This document shows positions 13,087-23,215 of a stretch of DNA of 64,000 bases, piece by piece. Origin of the DNA: Thiobacillus denitrificans DSM 12475 (GTDB taxonomy: Bacteria > Pseudomonadota > Gammaproteobacteria > Burkholderiales > Thiobacillaceae); NCBI RefSeq assembly GCF_000376425.1, contig NZ_AQWL01000013.1:25447-89446 (forward strand), given 5' to 3'. How positions within the stretch are numbered: the first letter of the stretch is position 1; each line of letters starts with the position of its first letter. The position numbers and the translations under genes are program-made. Under the pieces are notes generated by a model. The model was not told the origin of the DNA. It did not search any database and saw only the letters and a program-made list of their open reading frames with translations.

Positions 13087-13719
13087 TCAGTGCCGCTTGT
13101 GGTCTTCCTTCAGCGCCAGAGTGGCGACCTGGACCCGGTTGCGCAAGCCGAGTTTTTCCATGATGTTGCGCAGGTGATTGCGCACGGTGTTTTCGGACAG
13201 GGTCATCTTGTAGGCGATGGCTTTGTTCGACAGTCCTTCCTTCACGTGGTCGACGATTTCCATTTCGCGCGCGGTCAGCGCGGACAGCGCGCTGTTATTG
13301 AGTTCGCCGCGCGCCATCTTCTGCATGATGTTGAGCGGGAAGCTGCTCTGGCCGTCGCATACGCTGCGAAGCGCTGCCAACACCTGGTCGGGTTCGCTGG
13401 ATTTGATGACGTAGCCATCGACGCCGGACGAGATGGCTTCGGAGATTTCCTCGTCGGAATCGGCAATGGTGAGCATGATGACCTTGATGCCGAGGTCGCG
13501 CAGGTCGGAGACGAGATCCAGACCGTCCGCATCGGGCAGCGACCGGTCGAGCAGCGCGGCATCGGCCCGGTTGCCTGCCGCCAGCCAAGCGCGCAGTTCA
13601 GCGGCGTTGGCCAGCTGCGCGGTCAGGGTCAGGTCCGGTTCCTGCTGGATATAGCCCGCCACGCCCATACGCAGGAGCGGGTGGTCGTCGATGAGGATGA
13701 TGTTCAAAGGGGCTGGCAT
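13087..13719 (-). CDS. NarL/FixJ-family response regulator
   Basis: A 210-residue two-domain regulator. The receiver has the acidic pair IDDHP near the start, a phospho-acceptor Asp in ALLDRSLPDADGLD, and the conserved Lys in GYVIKS. The LuxR-type helix-turn-helix is LTAREMEIVDHVKEGLSNKAIAYKMTLSENTVRNHLRNIMEKL. It is convergent with glmS and has no sensor kinase beside it, so its input is unknown. Confidence 0.92.
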   Translation of the reverse strand: MPAPLNIILIDDHPLLRMGVAGYIQQEPDLTLTAQLANAAELRAWLAAGNRADAALLDRSLPDADGLDLVSDLRDLGIKVIMLTIADSDEEISEAISSGVDGYVIKSSEPDQVLAALRSVCDGQSSFPLNIMQKMARGELNNSALSALTAREMEIVDHVKEGLSNKAIAYKMTLSENTVRNHLRNIMEKLGLRNRVQVATLALKEDHKRH

Positions 13720-13768
13720 CGGTGTTCCGCGGAGGGTGTGTGGCTGCCGTCAGGCAGGCGCTTCGCCA

Positions 13769-14533
13769 TTATGTCGGCAAGCCGCGCGGCTTGCGCGGGG
13801 CTTTCTCGAATATTAAATCATAGACCGGGTTCGGTAGCCATTTCATCGCGCGCGCAGCCCACGCCATCTGCCAGGGAATGACAGTGTAGGAACGCCGCCG
13901 CGCAATGCAGTGCGCCACCCTGGCCGCCGCCGTCCGTGCGTCCATCTTGAACGGCATGGCATAGGAATTGACGCGCGTCATCGGGGTGTCGATGTAGCCG
14001 GGCGCAACGGTGACGACGGCGATGCCGCGCGCTTTCAGTTCCAGCCGCAGCGCTTCGAGGTAGACGGTGGCGGCGGCTTTCGATGCCGAGTAGGCGCCGC
14101 CGCCCGGCAGGCCGCGCACCCCGGCCACGCTAGAAATCGCGCACAGCACGCCGCCGTTCGATTGCATGGCGGCGATGAAGGGCTGGAAGGTGTGCACCAG
14201 CCCCAGCACGTTGGCGTCCATCACGGCACGGAACACCGGCGCGTCAGCAGCTTCCTCGGTGAGGGTGCCGATGCTGATGCCCGCTGCGGCAATCACGATG
14301 TCGGGTACGCCGATATCGTTCAAGAAAGTCCCGGCCGCGTTCTGCATGGTGGCGGCATCGCAGACGTCGGCCTGATACAGCCGCGCGTCCAGCCCGGCGG
14401 CGGTGTCCTGCAAGCCAGCCAGGCGGCGCCCGGCCAGTCCCAGCTGCGCGCCTGACGCACCGTAGTGCCGGGCCAGCGCTGCGCCCAGGCCGGAACTGGC
14501 GCCGGTGATGAAAACCCGCAACGGGGAGCTCAC
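13769..14533 (-). CDS. SDR-family NAD(P)-dependent oxidoreductase
   Basis: A 254-residue classical short-chain dehydrogenase. The cofactor motif TGASSGLG lies near residues 10-17, followed by AAAGIS, the catalytic Ser in ISSVAGVRG and the YSASKAA active site. The C-terminus (AWAARAMKWLPNPVYDLIFEKAPRKPRG) is basic and hydrophobic, as in membrane-associated members of the group. The substrate cannot be read from the sequence. It lies downstream of dsbA on the same strand. Confidence 0.9.
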   Translation of the reverse strand: MSSPLRVFITGASSGLGAALARHYGASGAQLGLAGRRLAGLQDTAAGLDARLYQADVCDAATMQNAAGTFLNDIGVPDIVIAAAGISIGTLTEEAADAPVFRAVMDANVLGLVHTFQPFIAAMQSNGGVLCAISSVAGVRGLPGGGAYSASKAAATVYLEALRLELKARGIAVVTVAPGYIDTPMTRVNSYAMPFKMDARTAAARVAHCIARRRSYTVIPWQMAWAARAMKWLPNPVYDLIFEKAPRKPRGLPT

Positions 14534-14587
14534 GCTGGCGAAGGGTTTAGCTCAAACCCGCGGCGGCCGCACGCATCAGGCACTGCG

Positions 14588-15241
14588 CTATCTGGCGGCT
14601 TTCTTGCCGCTGCGCTCGGCGCGCGCCTTGACGATGAGCTGGTCGAGCACTTCGAACAGGCGCGGTTCGCTGCCGGCCATCGACTGCGAGGTGGTGTATT
14701 TGCCATCGATGATGAAAGCCGGCACGCCGTTGATGCCGTAGGTGGCAGCAAGCCGCGCGCCCTGCGTAGCCTTGGATTGCGTGGAGAAGGAGTTGTAGAT
14801 CGCCTCGAATTTCTTGCGGTCGACGCCCTGTTTGGCGATCCAGCCGCCCAGCACCGCCGGGTCGTTGAGATTGATTTCTTCCACATGGTAGGCGTCGAAC
14901 ACCTTGTTGTGCAGCTTGCCAAGAAGGTTCATCTGCTCCAGCGTGTAGTAGAGCTTGGCGCCGGGCATCCAGTCGTCCCGGAATACCGCCGGCACGCGGC
15001 GAACCTGCGCATCCCTGGGCAGCGTCTTCAGCCAGGCGGTGAGGCCGGGCTCCAGCTGGAAGCAGTGCGGGCAGCGGTACCAGAAGAACTCCAGCACTTC
15101 GACCTTGTTGCCGGTGGTGACCGGCTGCGCGTTGCTCAAGCGGGTGTAATCGCGGCCTTCGACAGCGGCATTCGGGGCGGCAAAAGCGGACAAGGACAAT
15201 ACGGCGGCGGCCAGCATGGCCAATGCGCGGGTGAACATCAA
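14588..15241 (-). CDS. dsbA: Thiol:disulfide interchange protein DsbA
   Basis: A 217-residue periplasmic oxidase that introduces disulfides. The signal peptide ends AFAAPNA. The active site is CPHC in FFWYRCPHCFQLEP, and the cis-proline loop GVPAFII is present. Its start overlaps the end of the SPOR gene by four bases, giving an argS-SPOR-dsbA operon as seen in many betaproteobacteria. Confidence 0.95.
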   Translation of the reverse strand: MMFTRALAMLAAAVLSLSAFAAPNAAVEGRDYTRLSNAQPVTTGNKVEVLEFFWYRCPHCFQLEPGLTAWLKTLPRDAQVRRVPAVFRDDWMPGAKLYYTLEQMNLLGKLHNKVFDAYHVEEINLNDPAVLGGWIAKQGVDRKKFEAIYNSFSTQSKATQGARLAATYGINGVPAFIIDGKYTTSQSMAGSEPRLFEVLDQLIVKARAERSGKKAAR

Positions 15242-15789
15242 GGCGTCTCCTGTGGGGTGGGAACTTCTTTGACCAGTGTGGCCGGGATATTGTTCTGCGT
15301 CAGCAGGCTGCGGGTGCGGTTGACTTCGTCCATGGCCCGGAAGGGGCCGACACGCACCCGGTGGAATACGCCCTTGTCGCCGAGGTCGCTGGTCTGGATG
15401 GCGGTTTCGATGCCGAGCAGGGCCAGTTGCGCTTTCAGATTGTCGGCATCGGCCGGGTTCTGGAACGCGCCGGCCTGCAGGTAATACAGGGGCGAGGCCG
15501 CTGCGCTATCCGCTGCGGGCGGCAGTGGGCCGGGGGACGCATCGCCGGGCAGCACTTTGTAGAAGTCGAAGCTGGGCGCGGCCTCCGGCGTGGCGGGTAC
15601 GGCAGGCGCGGCGGGCGTTGACTTGGCCGGCGCCGATTCCGGCGCGGCGAACCTGAAAGGGTTGTTGCCGGTGATCCACAGCGCCACGCCCACGGCAAGC
15701 ACCGCGCCGACGATGAGGCCGATCAGCACGCCGGTGAAAATGGAACTGCCGCCGGAGCGGCCGGACTTGCGGGATGCGGGTTTTGCCAT
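15238..15789 (-). CDS. SPOR-domain cell-envelope protein
   Basis: A 183-residue protein with a basic, glycine/serine-rich cytoplasmic start, one membrane helix (about 17-40, IFTGVLIGLIVGAVLAVGVALWI), a proline-alanine periplasmic linker and a C-terminal SPOR domain (YYLQAGAFQNPADADNLKAQLALLG to VRVGPF). SPOR domains bind denuded glycan at the division septum. It lies two bases downstream of argS and overlaps dsbA. The layout resembles FtsN, but the gene has no reliable name here. Confidence 0.9.
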   Translation of the reverse strand: MAKPASRKSGRSGGSSIFTGVLIGLIVGAVLAVGVALWITGNNPFRFAAPESAPAKSTPAAPAVPATPEAAPSFDFYKVLPGDASPGPLPPAADSAAASPLYYLQAGAFQNPADADNLKAQLALLGIETAIQTSDLGDKGVFHRVRVGPFRAMDEVNRTRSLLTQNNIPATLVKEVPTPQETP

Positions 15790-15791
15790 AC

Positions 15792-17465
15792 TTACATTTT
15801 CTCCGGGGCGGATACGCCGAGCAAGGCCAGGCCGTTGACGATCGCAATGCGGGTGGCGTCGGCCAGCGCGAGGCGGGCGAGTTTCGTCGTCACCTCGTCG
15901 ACCAGGAATTTCTCGGCGTTGTACCAGGCGTGGAAATCGCCCGCCAGCGTTTGCAGGTAATGCACCAGCAGGTGCGGCGCCAGTTCGCGTGCGGCGGTGG
16001 CGACGACTTCCGGGTATTCGGCCAGGCGCTGCAGCAGCACGAGTTCATGCGACGCGGTCAGCGGCGCGAGGTCGGCGCTGTCGAGCGCGGCGGCCTGCCC
16101 GCCCCATTCTTCGAACACCCGGCAAATCCGGGCATGGGCATACTGCACGTAGTACACCGGGTTGTCGTTGTTCCTGGCGAGCGCGAGATCGACGTCGAAC
16201 ACATATTCGGTGTCGGCCTTGCGCGACAGCAGGAAGAAGCGCACCGCGTCCTTGCTGGTCCATTCGATGAGGTCGCGCAGGGTGACGTAGCTGCCGGCGC
16301 GCTTGGAGATCTTCACTTCCTCGCCGCCGCGCATGACGCGCACCATGGTGTGCAGCAGATAGTCCGGATAGCCTTCGGGGATGCCGACGTTGGCTGCCTG
16401 CAGGCCGGCGCGCACCCGCGCGATGGTGCCGTGGTGGTCGGTGCCCTGGATATTGATCGCGCGCTCGAAACCGCGCTCCCACTTGGCGATGTGATAGGCG
16501 ACGTCGGGCACGAAATAGGTGTAGGTGCCGTCGGACTTCTTCATCACGCGGTCCTTGTCGTCGCCGTAGTCGGTGGTTCTGAGCCACAGCGCGCCGTCCT
16601 GCTCGTAGGTCTTGCCGGCGTCGACGAGCTTGCCCACCGTCGCTTCGACGCGGCCGTCGATATACAGGCTCGATTCCAGGTAGTAGTGGTCGAAGCGCAC
16701 CGCGAAGGCCTTGAGGTCGAGGTCCTGCTCGTGGCGCAGGTAGGCGACGGCGAACTGACGGATCGAGTCGAGGTCGTCGGCGTCGCCCGACGCGGTGAAT
16801 GTGCGGTCGTCCGACTTCACCGTCTTTCCGGCCAGGAAGTCGGCCGCGATGTCGGCGATGTAGTCACCGTTGTAGGCCGCTTCCAGCCATTCGGCGTCAC
16901 CCGGCTTCAGGCCCTTCGCCCGCGCCTGCACGCTGTTGGCGAGCGTGGCGATCTGCACCCCGGCGTCGTTGTAGTAGAACTCGCGATGCACGTCCCAGCC
17001 CTGCGCCGCGTACAGGTTGCAGATGGCGTCACCGAGCGCGCCCTGGCGGCCATGGCCGACGTGCAGCGGACCGGTCGGGTTGGCGGAAACGAACTCGACC
17101 AGCATCCTGTGACCGATACCCGCATCGCCGCGGCCGAATTGCGCGCCGGCCGCACGGATCTGCGGCACGAGGCCGTGCCAGGCGGCGGGCGCGAGATGGA
17201 AGTTGATGAAGCCAGCGCCGGCGATTTCCGCCCTGGCGATCAGTGGCGATTTCGGCAGTTCGGTGAGGAGCAGCTGCGCCAGTTCGCGCGGGTTCTTCTT
17301 CAGCGGACGCGCCAGCTGCATCGCCGCGTTGCTGGAAAAATCGCCGTGGGCGGGGTTTTTCGGACGTTCGATCTCGAGGCTGACCGCGGCGTCGGGCGCC
17401 ACCGTTTCGAGGGCTTCGCCGATCAGCAGGGCGATCTGTTCTTTAAGCGGATGGGTGTCGGACAT
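15792..17465 (-). CDS. argS: Arginyl-tRNA synthetase
   Basis: A 557-residue class I tRNA synthetase charging tRNA-Arg. The HIGH motif appears as HVGH in [19 protein letters not shown], and the KMSKS position as [11 protein letters not shown]. The N-terminal Arg-recognition domain and the DALR anticodon domain at the C-terminus (near [19 protein letters not shown]) are both present. It is the first gene of the argS-SPOR-dsbA unit. Confidence 0.97.
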   Translation of the reverse strand: MSDTHPLKEQIALLIGEALETVAPDAAVSLEIERPKNPAHGDFSSNAAMQLARPLKKNPRELAQLLLTELPKSPLIARAEIAGAGFINFHLAPAAWHGLVPQIRAAGAQFGRGDAGIGHRMLVEFVSANPTGPLHVGHGRQGALGDAICNLYAAQGWDVHREFYYNDAGVQIATLANSVQARAKGLKPGDAEWLEAAYNGDYIADIAADFLAGKTVKSDDRTFTASGDADDLDSIRQFAVAYLRHEQDLDLKAFAVRFDHYYLESSLYIDGRVEATVGKLVDAGKTYEQDGALWLRTTDYGDDKDRVMKKSDGTYTYFVPDVAYHIAKWERGFERAINIQGTDHHGTIARVRAGLQAANVGIPEGYPDYLLHTMVRVMRGGEEVKISKRAGSYVTLRDLIEWTSKDAVRFFLLSRKADTEYVFDVDLALARNNDNPVYYVQYAHARICRVFEEWGGQAAALDSADLAPLTASHELVLLQRLAEYPEVVATAARELAPHLLVHYLQTLAGDFHAWYNAEKFLVDEVTTKLARLALADATRIAIVNGLALLGVSAPEKM

Positions 17466-17549
17466 GATTACAAAGAGGAGGGAGCAAGCCGCGCATCCTC
17501 AGTGTTCGGAAATGGGTAGTCGGCGATTATAAGCGCCGCGCGCGAGGCA

Positions 17550-19733
17550 TCAAAACACCAGGGGATCGATATCGAGCGACCAGCGCGCCACGCGTGGCCG
17601 GATGTCGTCGAGTCGAGGCCGCCAGTCGCGTACGAAGGCCTGCAGTGCCTGACGCGAGGCCGACTGCACCAGCAGCTGCGCACGTTCCAGGTTGGCCACG
17701 CGCGCCATCGGCGCCGGGATGGCGCTGAACACGCTGACGCCGGCGCTTTCGGGCGCCAGCGTCGCGGCGCGCTGCAGGAAGGCCAGCGCCGTGTCCATGG
17801 CGGTGGCCTCGGCGCGCAACAGTACTTGTCGGGTGACGGGCGGCAGTTCGAGTTGGCGGCGCTCGGCCAGCAGTTCGCGCGCATAGCCGGGATAGTCGTG
17901 GCGCTGCAGGTAGCGGAACAGCGGATGGTCCGGGAAGGCGGTCTGGATCAGCACGCGGCCGGGCTTGTCGGCGCGCCCGGCACGTCCCGCCACCTGCATC
18001 AGCTGGGCGAACAGGCGTTCGGTGGCGCGGAAGTCGGGGCTATAGAGCGCACCGTCGGTGTCGAGGATCAGCGCCAGCGTCATGTCGGGAAAGTCGTGGC
18101 CCTTCGCCAGCATCTGCGTGCCGACCAGAATGTCGACCTCGCGTGCCCGCACCGATTCGCCGAGCGCTGTCCAGGCGCGCGGCCGCATGGTGTCACGGTC
18201 GATGCGGCGGATGCGCGCGGCGGGCAGCAGGGCGGCGAGCGTTTCCTCCAGCCGCTGGGTGCCTTGGCCGAGCGGCTTGAGATCAGGATTGCCGCAGCCT
18301 GGACACTCGGCCGGGATGCGCGTCTCGAATCCGCAGTGGTGGCACTTCAGGCGGTGCGCAGTACGGTGCAGCACCAGCCGTGCCGAGCAGCGCGGGCAGG
18401 GCGACACCCAGGCGCAGCTCGGGCAGTATAGCGCCGGCGCGTAGCCGCGCCGGTTGAGGAAGACCAGGCTCTGCTCGCCGCGCGCCAGCGTGTCGGCCAG
18501 CGCCTGCAAGGCGGGGCGGGTGAGGCCGTTGTCGAGCGGGATGTGTTTCAGGTCGACCAGCTCGATGTCCGGCAGCCGGGCCTGGCTGATGGCGCGCTGC
18601 TTCAGTTCGATTAGTTGATAGCGCCCATTCAGGGCCTGGGCGTAGCTTTCCAGCGACGGCGTGGCCGAGCCGAGCACCACGGGGACATCGGCCTGCTTGC
18701 CGCGCGCGATGGCGACGTCGCGCGCCGAATAGCGCAGTCCATCCTGCTGTTTGAACGAGCCGTCGTGCTCCTCGTCCACTACGATCAGCCCCAGCCGTGG
18801 CAAGGGCGCGAATACCGACAGCCGGGTGCCGAGCAGCAGATCGCAGCCGGGCGCGGCGAGCCAGTTTTCGGTGCGCGCGGTTTCGCCGAGGCCGCTGTGC
18901 AGGGCGGCGATAGGGCGTCCGGGAAAGCGGCGGCGGAAATGCCGCTCCAGTTGCGGGGTGAGGGCAATTTCGGGAATCAGCACCAATGCCTGTTTATTCG
19001 CCGCCAGTACCGCGTCGATCAGGCGCATATACAGCTCGGTCTTACCGCTGCCGGTGACACCGTGGACCAGGTGCACGCCGAACTGCGCGAGCGCAGGCAG
19101 TAGGCGGTCGAGCGCTGCCTGCTGCTCGGCGGTCGCGGCAGGTGCCGGGGAAGGGTCGCTGCGCAGCAGCGGATCGTCCGCCGCGCTGCCCGTCGCCTGC
19201 GGCGGCAGCCGCGCCCATGCGGCCCAGCCGGCGGCGACCAGCGCGGCCGCGTGGCGGCCCTGCTTCTGCGCACGCAAGCGGTCGCGCGTCTGCGGCGCCG
19301 CGCGCAAGGCGTCGAGCAGCGCGCGTTGTGCCCTGGCGCGTGCGGCGGGTTGCGCCGCCCGCCCGGCTTCGGTCAGCAGCAGCCAGGGGGTTCCGGCAAC
19401 GAACGGCGTGGCGTTGCGCAGGCGCGGCGGCAGCGTGGCCAGCAGGATCGCGCCCAGCGGGTAGTGGTAATAATCGGCGCAAAACTGCGCCAGGCGGAGG
19501 ATGTCGGGAGACAGCGCGGGGCGATCGTCCAGCACGCGGATCAGATGGCGCAGCTTGCCGGCCTCGACGGCGCTGTCTGCGGCCGTGCCTAGCGCGACGC
19601 CGACCTGGCGGGTGCGGCCGAACGGGACTTCGACCAGGCTGCCTGGCGGCACCGCAGCAAGACCGTCCGGCAGGCGGTAATCGAACAACCGGTGGAGCGG
19701 CGTATCGAGCGCGACCTGAAGGATGGACAGCAT
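17550..19733 (-). CDS. priA: Primosomal replication restart helicase PriA
   Basis: A 727-residue superfamily 2 helicase that reloads the replisome at stalled forks. An N-terminal 3'-DNA-binding domain is followed by Walker A (GVTGSGKTELYMRL), the DEEH box in VVDEEHDGSFKQQDG, and paired zinc sites (CPSC...CPRC and CHHC...CPGCGNPD). Length and domain order are normal. It stands alone between argS and a 337-bp intergenic region. Confidence 0.97.
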   Translation of the reverse strand: MLSILQVALDTPLHRLFDYRLPDGLAAVPPGSLVEVPFGRTRQVGVALGTAADSAVEAGKLRHLIRVLDDRPALSPDILRLAQFCADYYHYPLGAILLATLPPRLRNATPFVAGTPWLLLTEAGRAAQPAARARAQRALLDALRAAPQTRDRLRAQKQGRHAAALVAAGWAAWARLPPQATGSAADDPLLRSDPSPAPAATAEQQAALDRLLPALAQFGVHLVHGVTGSGKTELYMRLIDAVLAANKQALVLIPEIALTPQLERHFRRRFPGRPIAALHSGLGETARTENWLAAPGCDLLLGTRLSVFAPLPRLGLIVVDEEHDGSFKQQDGLRYSARDVAIARGKQADVPVVLGSATPSLESYAQALNGRYQLIELKQRAISQARLPDIELVDLKHIPLDNGLTRPALQALADTLARGEQSLVFLNRRGYAPALYCPSCAWVSPCPRCSARLVLHRTAHRLKCHHCGFETRIPAECPGCGNPDLKPLGQGTQRLEETLAALLPAARIRRIDRDTMRPRAWTALGESVRAREVDILVGTQMLAKGHDFPDMTLALILDTDGALYSPDFRATERLFAQLMQVAGRAGRADKPGRVLIQTAFPDHPLFRYLQRHDYPGYARELLAERRQLELPPVTRQVLLRAEATAMDTALAFLQRAATLAPESAGVSVFSAIPAPMARVANLERAQLLVQSASRQALQAFVRDWRPRLDDIRPRVARWSLDIDPLVF

Positions 19734-20070
19734 CAGTTAGTGGCGAATCTTGGTTGAGTGTTCGTAAAAATCAACTAGGTAGCTGTTATAAAAGACGTAT
19801 TTGATATTTTCCACGCAGGCTGTGGATAATTGTGTGGGTGATTCGTGTCAATCGCTCCCAAACGCCCGTATTCAGGCGGGTCGGCGTCGCCGGCTAAAAA
19901 GTAGGCAATTCGGTAAGTTTTTAATTTTCATGGACTTACAAACGAGGCTTGGCTGTCAAGCGTTTAACGCAAAAAAATCTCGTCAACGCCAAAACTGTGC
20001 ATAAGTAATACTGCTTTTAGCTAAAAGTCGCCCCTTGCGCACCGTGCTGATGCGCAAGGCCTTGTTTACT
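19734..20070. other. AT-richer intergenic region with a DnaA box and a 14-bp palindrome
   Basis: No gene is supported. A perfect DnaA 9-mer in reverse orientation, TGTGGATAA, lies at 19821-19829 close to TTTTCCAC. CTTTTAGCTAAAAG, a perfect palindrome, lies at about 20012-20025. A single DnaA box is not an origin, but it may reflect DnaA control of priA, whose start codon is at 19733. Promoters for priA should lie here. Confidence 0.5.
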
Positions 20071-20919
20071 CTAATTTTGTTGCTGAATGCCGGCAATCAC
20101 CCAGCCGCCCTGACCGCTGGCGGGTTTGCTGAGGTGCCAGACTTCGTCGAGCGGCATGGCGCCCTGGTCGGCGGATTCGCGAATGAGGCCGGTGAAGCGC
20201 ACGCTGACAAGATGGCGGTTGTTTTCGTCGACGGCTTCCAGCACCTCGGCATTGAGTGTCATCACGTCGGTCGTTTGCGCGGCGTCGCCGCGCTCGGCCA
20301 GCTGCATCGACAGTTCGGCAAATATTTCAGGCGAGGTGAAAGCGCGCAGGTCATCCAGGTTGCCGGCGTCGAAGGCGGCTTGCAGGCGAATGAAGTTGAG
20401 CTTGGCTTCGCGCGCGAAGGCGTCGGCGTCGAATCCGGGCGGGAAGGAATGCGCGGCTGCGCTGCCGCTCAGCGCGGCGGGGCTGGCGTCGAATGCCGCG
20501 GCCGCACCAGGATTCGTCGCGCCGGCCGGCATGCCGGCGTACTGCATCGCGGGTGCGCGGGCCGGCGCATTGCGGCGCATGAAGAAGCGGAACAGCATGA
20601 AAGCGGCCAGTGCCAGCAGTGCCAGCATCAGGAAATTGGCCATTTCTTCACCCATTCCCAGGTGCGAGAACAGCGCGGCCAAGCCCAAACCTGCGGCGAG
20701 GCCGGCAATGGGGCCCATCCAGGAATTTTTCTTCGGTGCGGCCGTCGGTGCAGCACCGGGCTGCTGGCGCTGTGGCGCGGGCGCGACATTCTGTTTGGCC
20801 GGGGCAGTGCGCTGCATGCCGAAGGATTTGCCGCCGCCCATGCGCCGGGCTTCGGCGTCGTGCACGACGAAGCCGAAGCTGATGAAAAGAGCAAACAGGC
20901 TGATCAAGATGCGTTTCAT
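20071..20919 (-). CDS. Tim44-like domain membrane protein
   Basis: A 282-residue protein starting at the ATG at 20919 (MKRILISLFALFISFG). A signal peptide or signal anchor is followed by a low-complexity Gln/Pro/Ala stretch, two short hydrophobic helices (MGPIAGLAAGLGLAALFSHLG and ANFLMLALLALAAFMLFRFF), and a C-terminal Tim44-like fold (EAKLNFIRLQAAFDAGNLDDLRAFTSPEIFAEL...VRFTGLIRE...WHLSKP). Bacterial members of this family are poorly characterised envelope proteins. It sits downstream of hemE on the same strand. Confidence 0.88.
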   Translation of the reverse strand: MKRILISLFALFISFGFVVHDAEARRMGGGKSFGMQRTAPAKQNVAPAPQRQQPGAAPTAAPKKNSWMGPIAGLAAGLGLAALFSHLGMGEEMANFLMLALLALAAFMLFRFFMRRNAPARAPAMQYAGMPAGATNPGAAAAFDASPAALSGSAAAHSFPPGFDADAFAREAKLNFIRLQAAFDAGNLDDLRAFTSPEIFAELSMQLAERGDAAQTTDVMTLNAEVLEAVDENNRHLVSVRFTGLIRESADQGAMPLDEVWHLSKPASGQGGWVIAGIQQQN

Positions 20920-20984
20920 GGTAGGTCCCGATAAAGGTAAAGCTGGAATTAAGGCGCTGCAGGGTGAAAAAGTTCGCTCCGGCG

Positions 20985-22076
20985 CTATGCAGAAGCGGGC
21001 GCGGCGCGGACGGCGCGGCTGCGGCTGTGCACGGCCTCGACCAGCACACTGACGTTGTCCGGGTTGGTGAACTGTGAAATGCCGTGGCCGAGGTTGAACA
21101 CGTGGCCGGGGTGGTTGCCGTAGCTGTCGACGATGCGATGGGCCTCGGCGCGGATGCTGTCGGGTGTGCCGTGCAGGGCGCAGGGGTCGAGGTTGCCCTG
21201 CAGCGCCACCTTGTCGCCGACCCGGCGGCGTGCCTCGCCGATGTCGACGGTCCAGTCCAGCCCCACCGCATCGGCACCGATGCCGGCCATGGCTTCCAGC
21301 CAGTTGCCGCCGCCCTTGGTGAAGATGATGCTGGGGACGCGGCGGCCTTCGCGTTCCTTGATCAGGGCGGCGACGATGCGCTCCATGTAGTCGAGCGAGA
21401 ATTCCTTGTAGGCGTGGGGGGTGAGGCTGCCGCCCCAGGAATCGAAAATCATCACCGCCTGGGCGCCGGCTTCGATCTGCGCGTTGAGGTAGTCGATCAC
21501 CGCCCGGGTGTTCACTTCCAGGATGCGGTGCAGCAGGTCGGGGCGGCTGTACAGCATGGTCTTGATGTGGCGGTAGTCGTCCGAGCTGCCGCCTTCGACC
21601 ATGTAGCAGGCCAGCGTGTAGGGGCTGCCGGAAAAGCCGATCAGCGGCACCGAGCCGTCGAGCGCGCGGCGGATGCTTCTGACCGCGTCCATCACGTAGC
21701 CGAGCTTGTCGGTCGGATCGGGGGCGGAGAGGTCGCGGATCTCCCACTCGTCGCGCAACGGGCGCTCGAAGCGCGGGCCCTCGCCCTGCGCGAAGTACAG
21801 GCCGAGGCCCATGGCGTCGGGCACGGTGAGGATGTCGGAAAACAGAATCGCGGCGTCGAGCGGATAGCGCGCCAGCGGCTGCAGCGTCACCTCGGTTGCC
21901 AGGTCGGGCGTCTTGCACAGGGTCAGGAAATCGCCGGCGCGCGCGCGGGTGGCGTTGTATTCCGGCAGATAGCGCCCGGCCTGGCGCATCAGCCAGAGCG
22001 GGGTGTGGTCGGTGGGCAGGCGCTGCAGCGCGCGCAGAAAAGTTTCGTTTTTGAGAGCGGGCATGGCAGTAGCCAC
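20985..22076 (-). CDS. hemE: Uroporphyrinogen decarboxylase
   Basis: A 363-residue cytoplasmic enzyme that decarboxylates uroporphyrinogen III to coproporphyrinogen III in haem synthesis. Signature [15 protein letters not shown] lies near residues 27-41, and the [17 protein letters not shown] segment is present. The start at 22076 ([10 protein letters not shown]) could instead be the ATG at 22064 (MPALKNETF). It lies upstream of the Tim44-domain gene. Confidence 0.97.
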   Translation of the reverse strand: MATAMPALKNETFLRALQRLPTDHTPLWLMRQAGRYLPEYNATRARAGDFLTLCKTPDLATEVTLQPLARYPLDAAILFSDILTVPDAMGLGLYFAQGEGPRFERPLRDEWEIRDLSAPDPTDKLGYVMDAVRSIRRALDGSVPLIGFSGSPYTLACYMVEGGSSDDYRHIKTMLYSRPDLLHRILEVNTRAVIDYLNAQIEAGAQAVMIFDSWGGSLTPHAYKEFSLDYMERIVAALIKEREGRRVPSIIFTKGGGNWLEAMAGIGADAVGLDWTVDIGEARRRVGDKVALQGNLDPCALHGTPDSIRAEAHRIVDSYGNHPGHVFNLGHGISQFTNPDNVSVLVEAVHSRSRAVRAAPASA

Positions 22077-22144
22077 AAAATAGGGCCGGGATGCAAAGCC
22101 GGCATTCTAGCAGGCTTGGCATCCCGGCCTTGAGACGCGGGCGG

Positions 22145-22720
22145 TCAGCTGCGGCGGAAGTGCCATTCGCCGCGCCCGGACGGGCACGCCAGCACGTCGT
22201 GCGGCGCGCGGCCGTTGACGGCAAGTGTGGCGTAGCGGCAGCCGTCGCGTGCGTCGCCGCGCGGCGTGAAGCGGTAGTCGTGGCCATCGCGGTGCCATGC
22301 CACCGGGACGCCCGGGCGACCGAGTTCCAGCGCGTGGCCCATGCAGGCGCGGTCGCGCTCGTCCATGCTGTCGCCGACGGCGTGTCCCAGCACCGCGCCG
22401 AGCACGCCGCCGACCACCATGCCGACTACGCGATCGTCGCGGCCGGCCACCTGGCTGCCGATGACGGCGCCGGTGACCCCGCCGATCACTGCCCCGATCT
22501 CATCGCGGTTGCAGCGGCCTGACGAAATGCCGTAATCGTGGGCATACGCCACCCCGCTTTTGCCCTGGTAATGCCGGGCTTTTTTATGATGCTTGCGGTC
22601 ATGGTCGTGATCGTAGTGCTTTTTGTAATAGCCGTGCGCGGGCGCATGGCCGGGCGGGTTGGCCAGCGCCGGGCCGGCGGCCACCAGTGCGGCCAGGGCC
22701 AGAGTGACGGATGCCTTCAT
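22145..22720 (-). CDS. Exported protein with glycine-zipper 2TM domain
   Basis: A 191-residue protein with a clean signal peptide (cut near ALAN) and a His/Lys/Tyr-rich segment (HAPAHGYYKKHYDHDHDRKHHKK). A glycine-zipper membrane domain follows (GAVIGGVTGAVIGSQVAG and GMVVGGVLGAVLGHAVGD). The C-terminal part has two or three cysteines and no known fold. The His-rich start may bind metal (inference). Related Rcn- or SlyB-like proteins sit in the outer membrane. Confidence 0.8.
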   Translation of the reverse strand: MKASVTLALAALVAAGPALANPPGHAPAHGYYKKHYDHDHDRKHHKKARHYQGKSGVAYAHDYGISSGRCNRDEIGAVIGGVTGAVIGSQVAGRDDRVVGMVVGGVLGAVLGHAVGDSMDERDRACMGHALELGRPGVPVAWHRDGHDYRFTPRGDARDGCRYATLAVNGRAPHDVLACPSGRGEWHFRRS

Positions 22721-22810
22721 GGGATGCTCCTTGCTTGTCGCGATTGAGGTTTAACGGCGAAACGCGGTTGTGCTGTAGCGGCAGGCGCCAACCCGCGCGC
22801 CGTGCCGGCC

Positions 22811-23215
22811 CTAATTGAAGCGGGACGGATGGCCGTGGGCATAACGCGCCTGGCGGTCATGTTTTTCAGCCTTGATGTTGTGGCTGGCAAGGTCCAGGGC
22901 ATGGTTCAGACGCTTGAATTCACGCGCATCGATCATGCCATCTGCACGGAAACGCTGTTCCATGGCACGGATTCTGTGCTGTTCGCCCATCAGTTCGCGG
23001 AATTCAGTGCGGCTCAGATGCCTGCCATGCATGCCGCTCTGGATGCGTTCCATCTGCTGTGCCTGGCGTGCATCGATCTGTTGGCTGTATGCCCGGGTTT
23101 GCTGATGGGCCTGCCTGTGTCCGTCGCCGCCGTGCGTCCAGCCGGCCTGCGCGCCGGTTGCCGTCAGGCCCAGTGCCAGAATGCCGAGGGCGGTTGTCAT
23201 CAGGGTGTTTTTCAT
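22811..23215 (-). CDS. Small secreted helical protein, hypothetical
   Basis: A 134-residue exported protein. The start is set at the ATG at 23215 (MKNTLMTTALGILALGLTATGAQAGW), where a signal peptide begins, rather than further upstream. The mature protein is rich in Gln, Arg, His and Met and mostly helical (QQIDARQAQQMERIQSGMHGRHLSRTEFREL...MIDAREFKRLNHALD). The pattern resembles small periplasmic proteins of the Spy/CpxP or calcium-binding helical kind, but no firm match was made. It is followed by the glycine-zipper gene on the same strand. Confidence 0.7.
   Translation of the reverse strand: MKNTLMTTALGILALGLTATGAQAGWTHGGDGHRQAHQQTRAYSQQIDARQAQQMERIQSGMHGRHLSRTEFRELMGEQHRIRAMEQRFRADGMIDAREFKRLNHALDLASHNIKAEKHDRQARYAHGHPSRFN

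Noticed and set aside
19821-19829. DnaA box as evidence of oriC
   Set aside because: A single box without a cluster, DUE or dnaA/dnaN neighbours does not make an origin.
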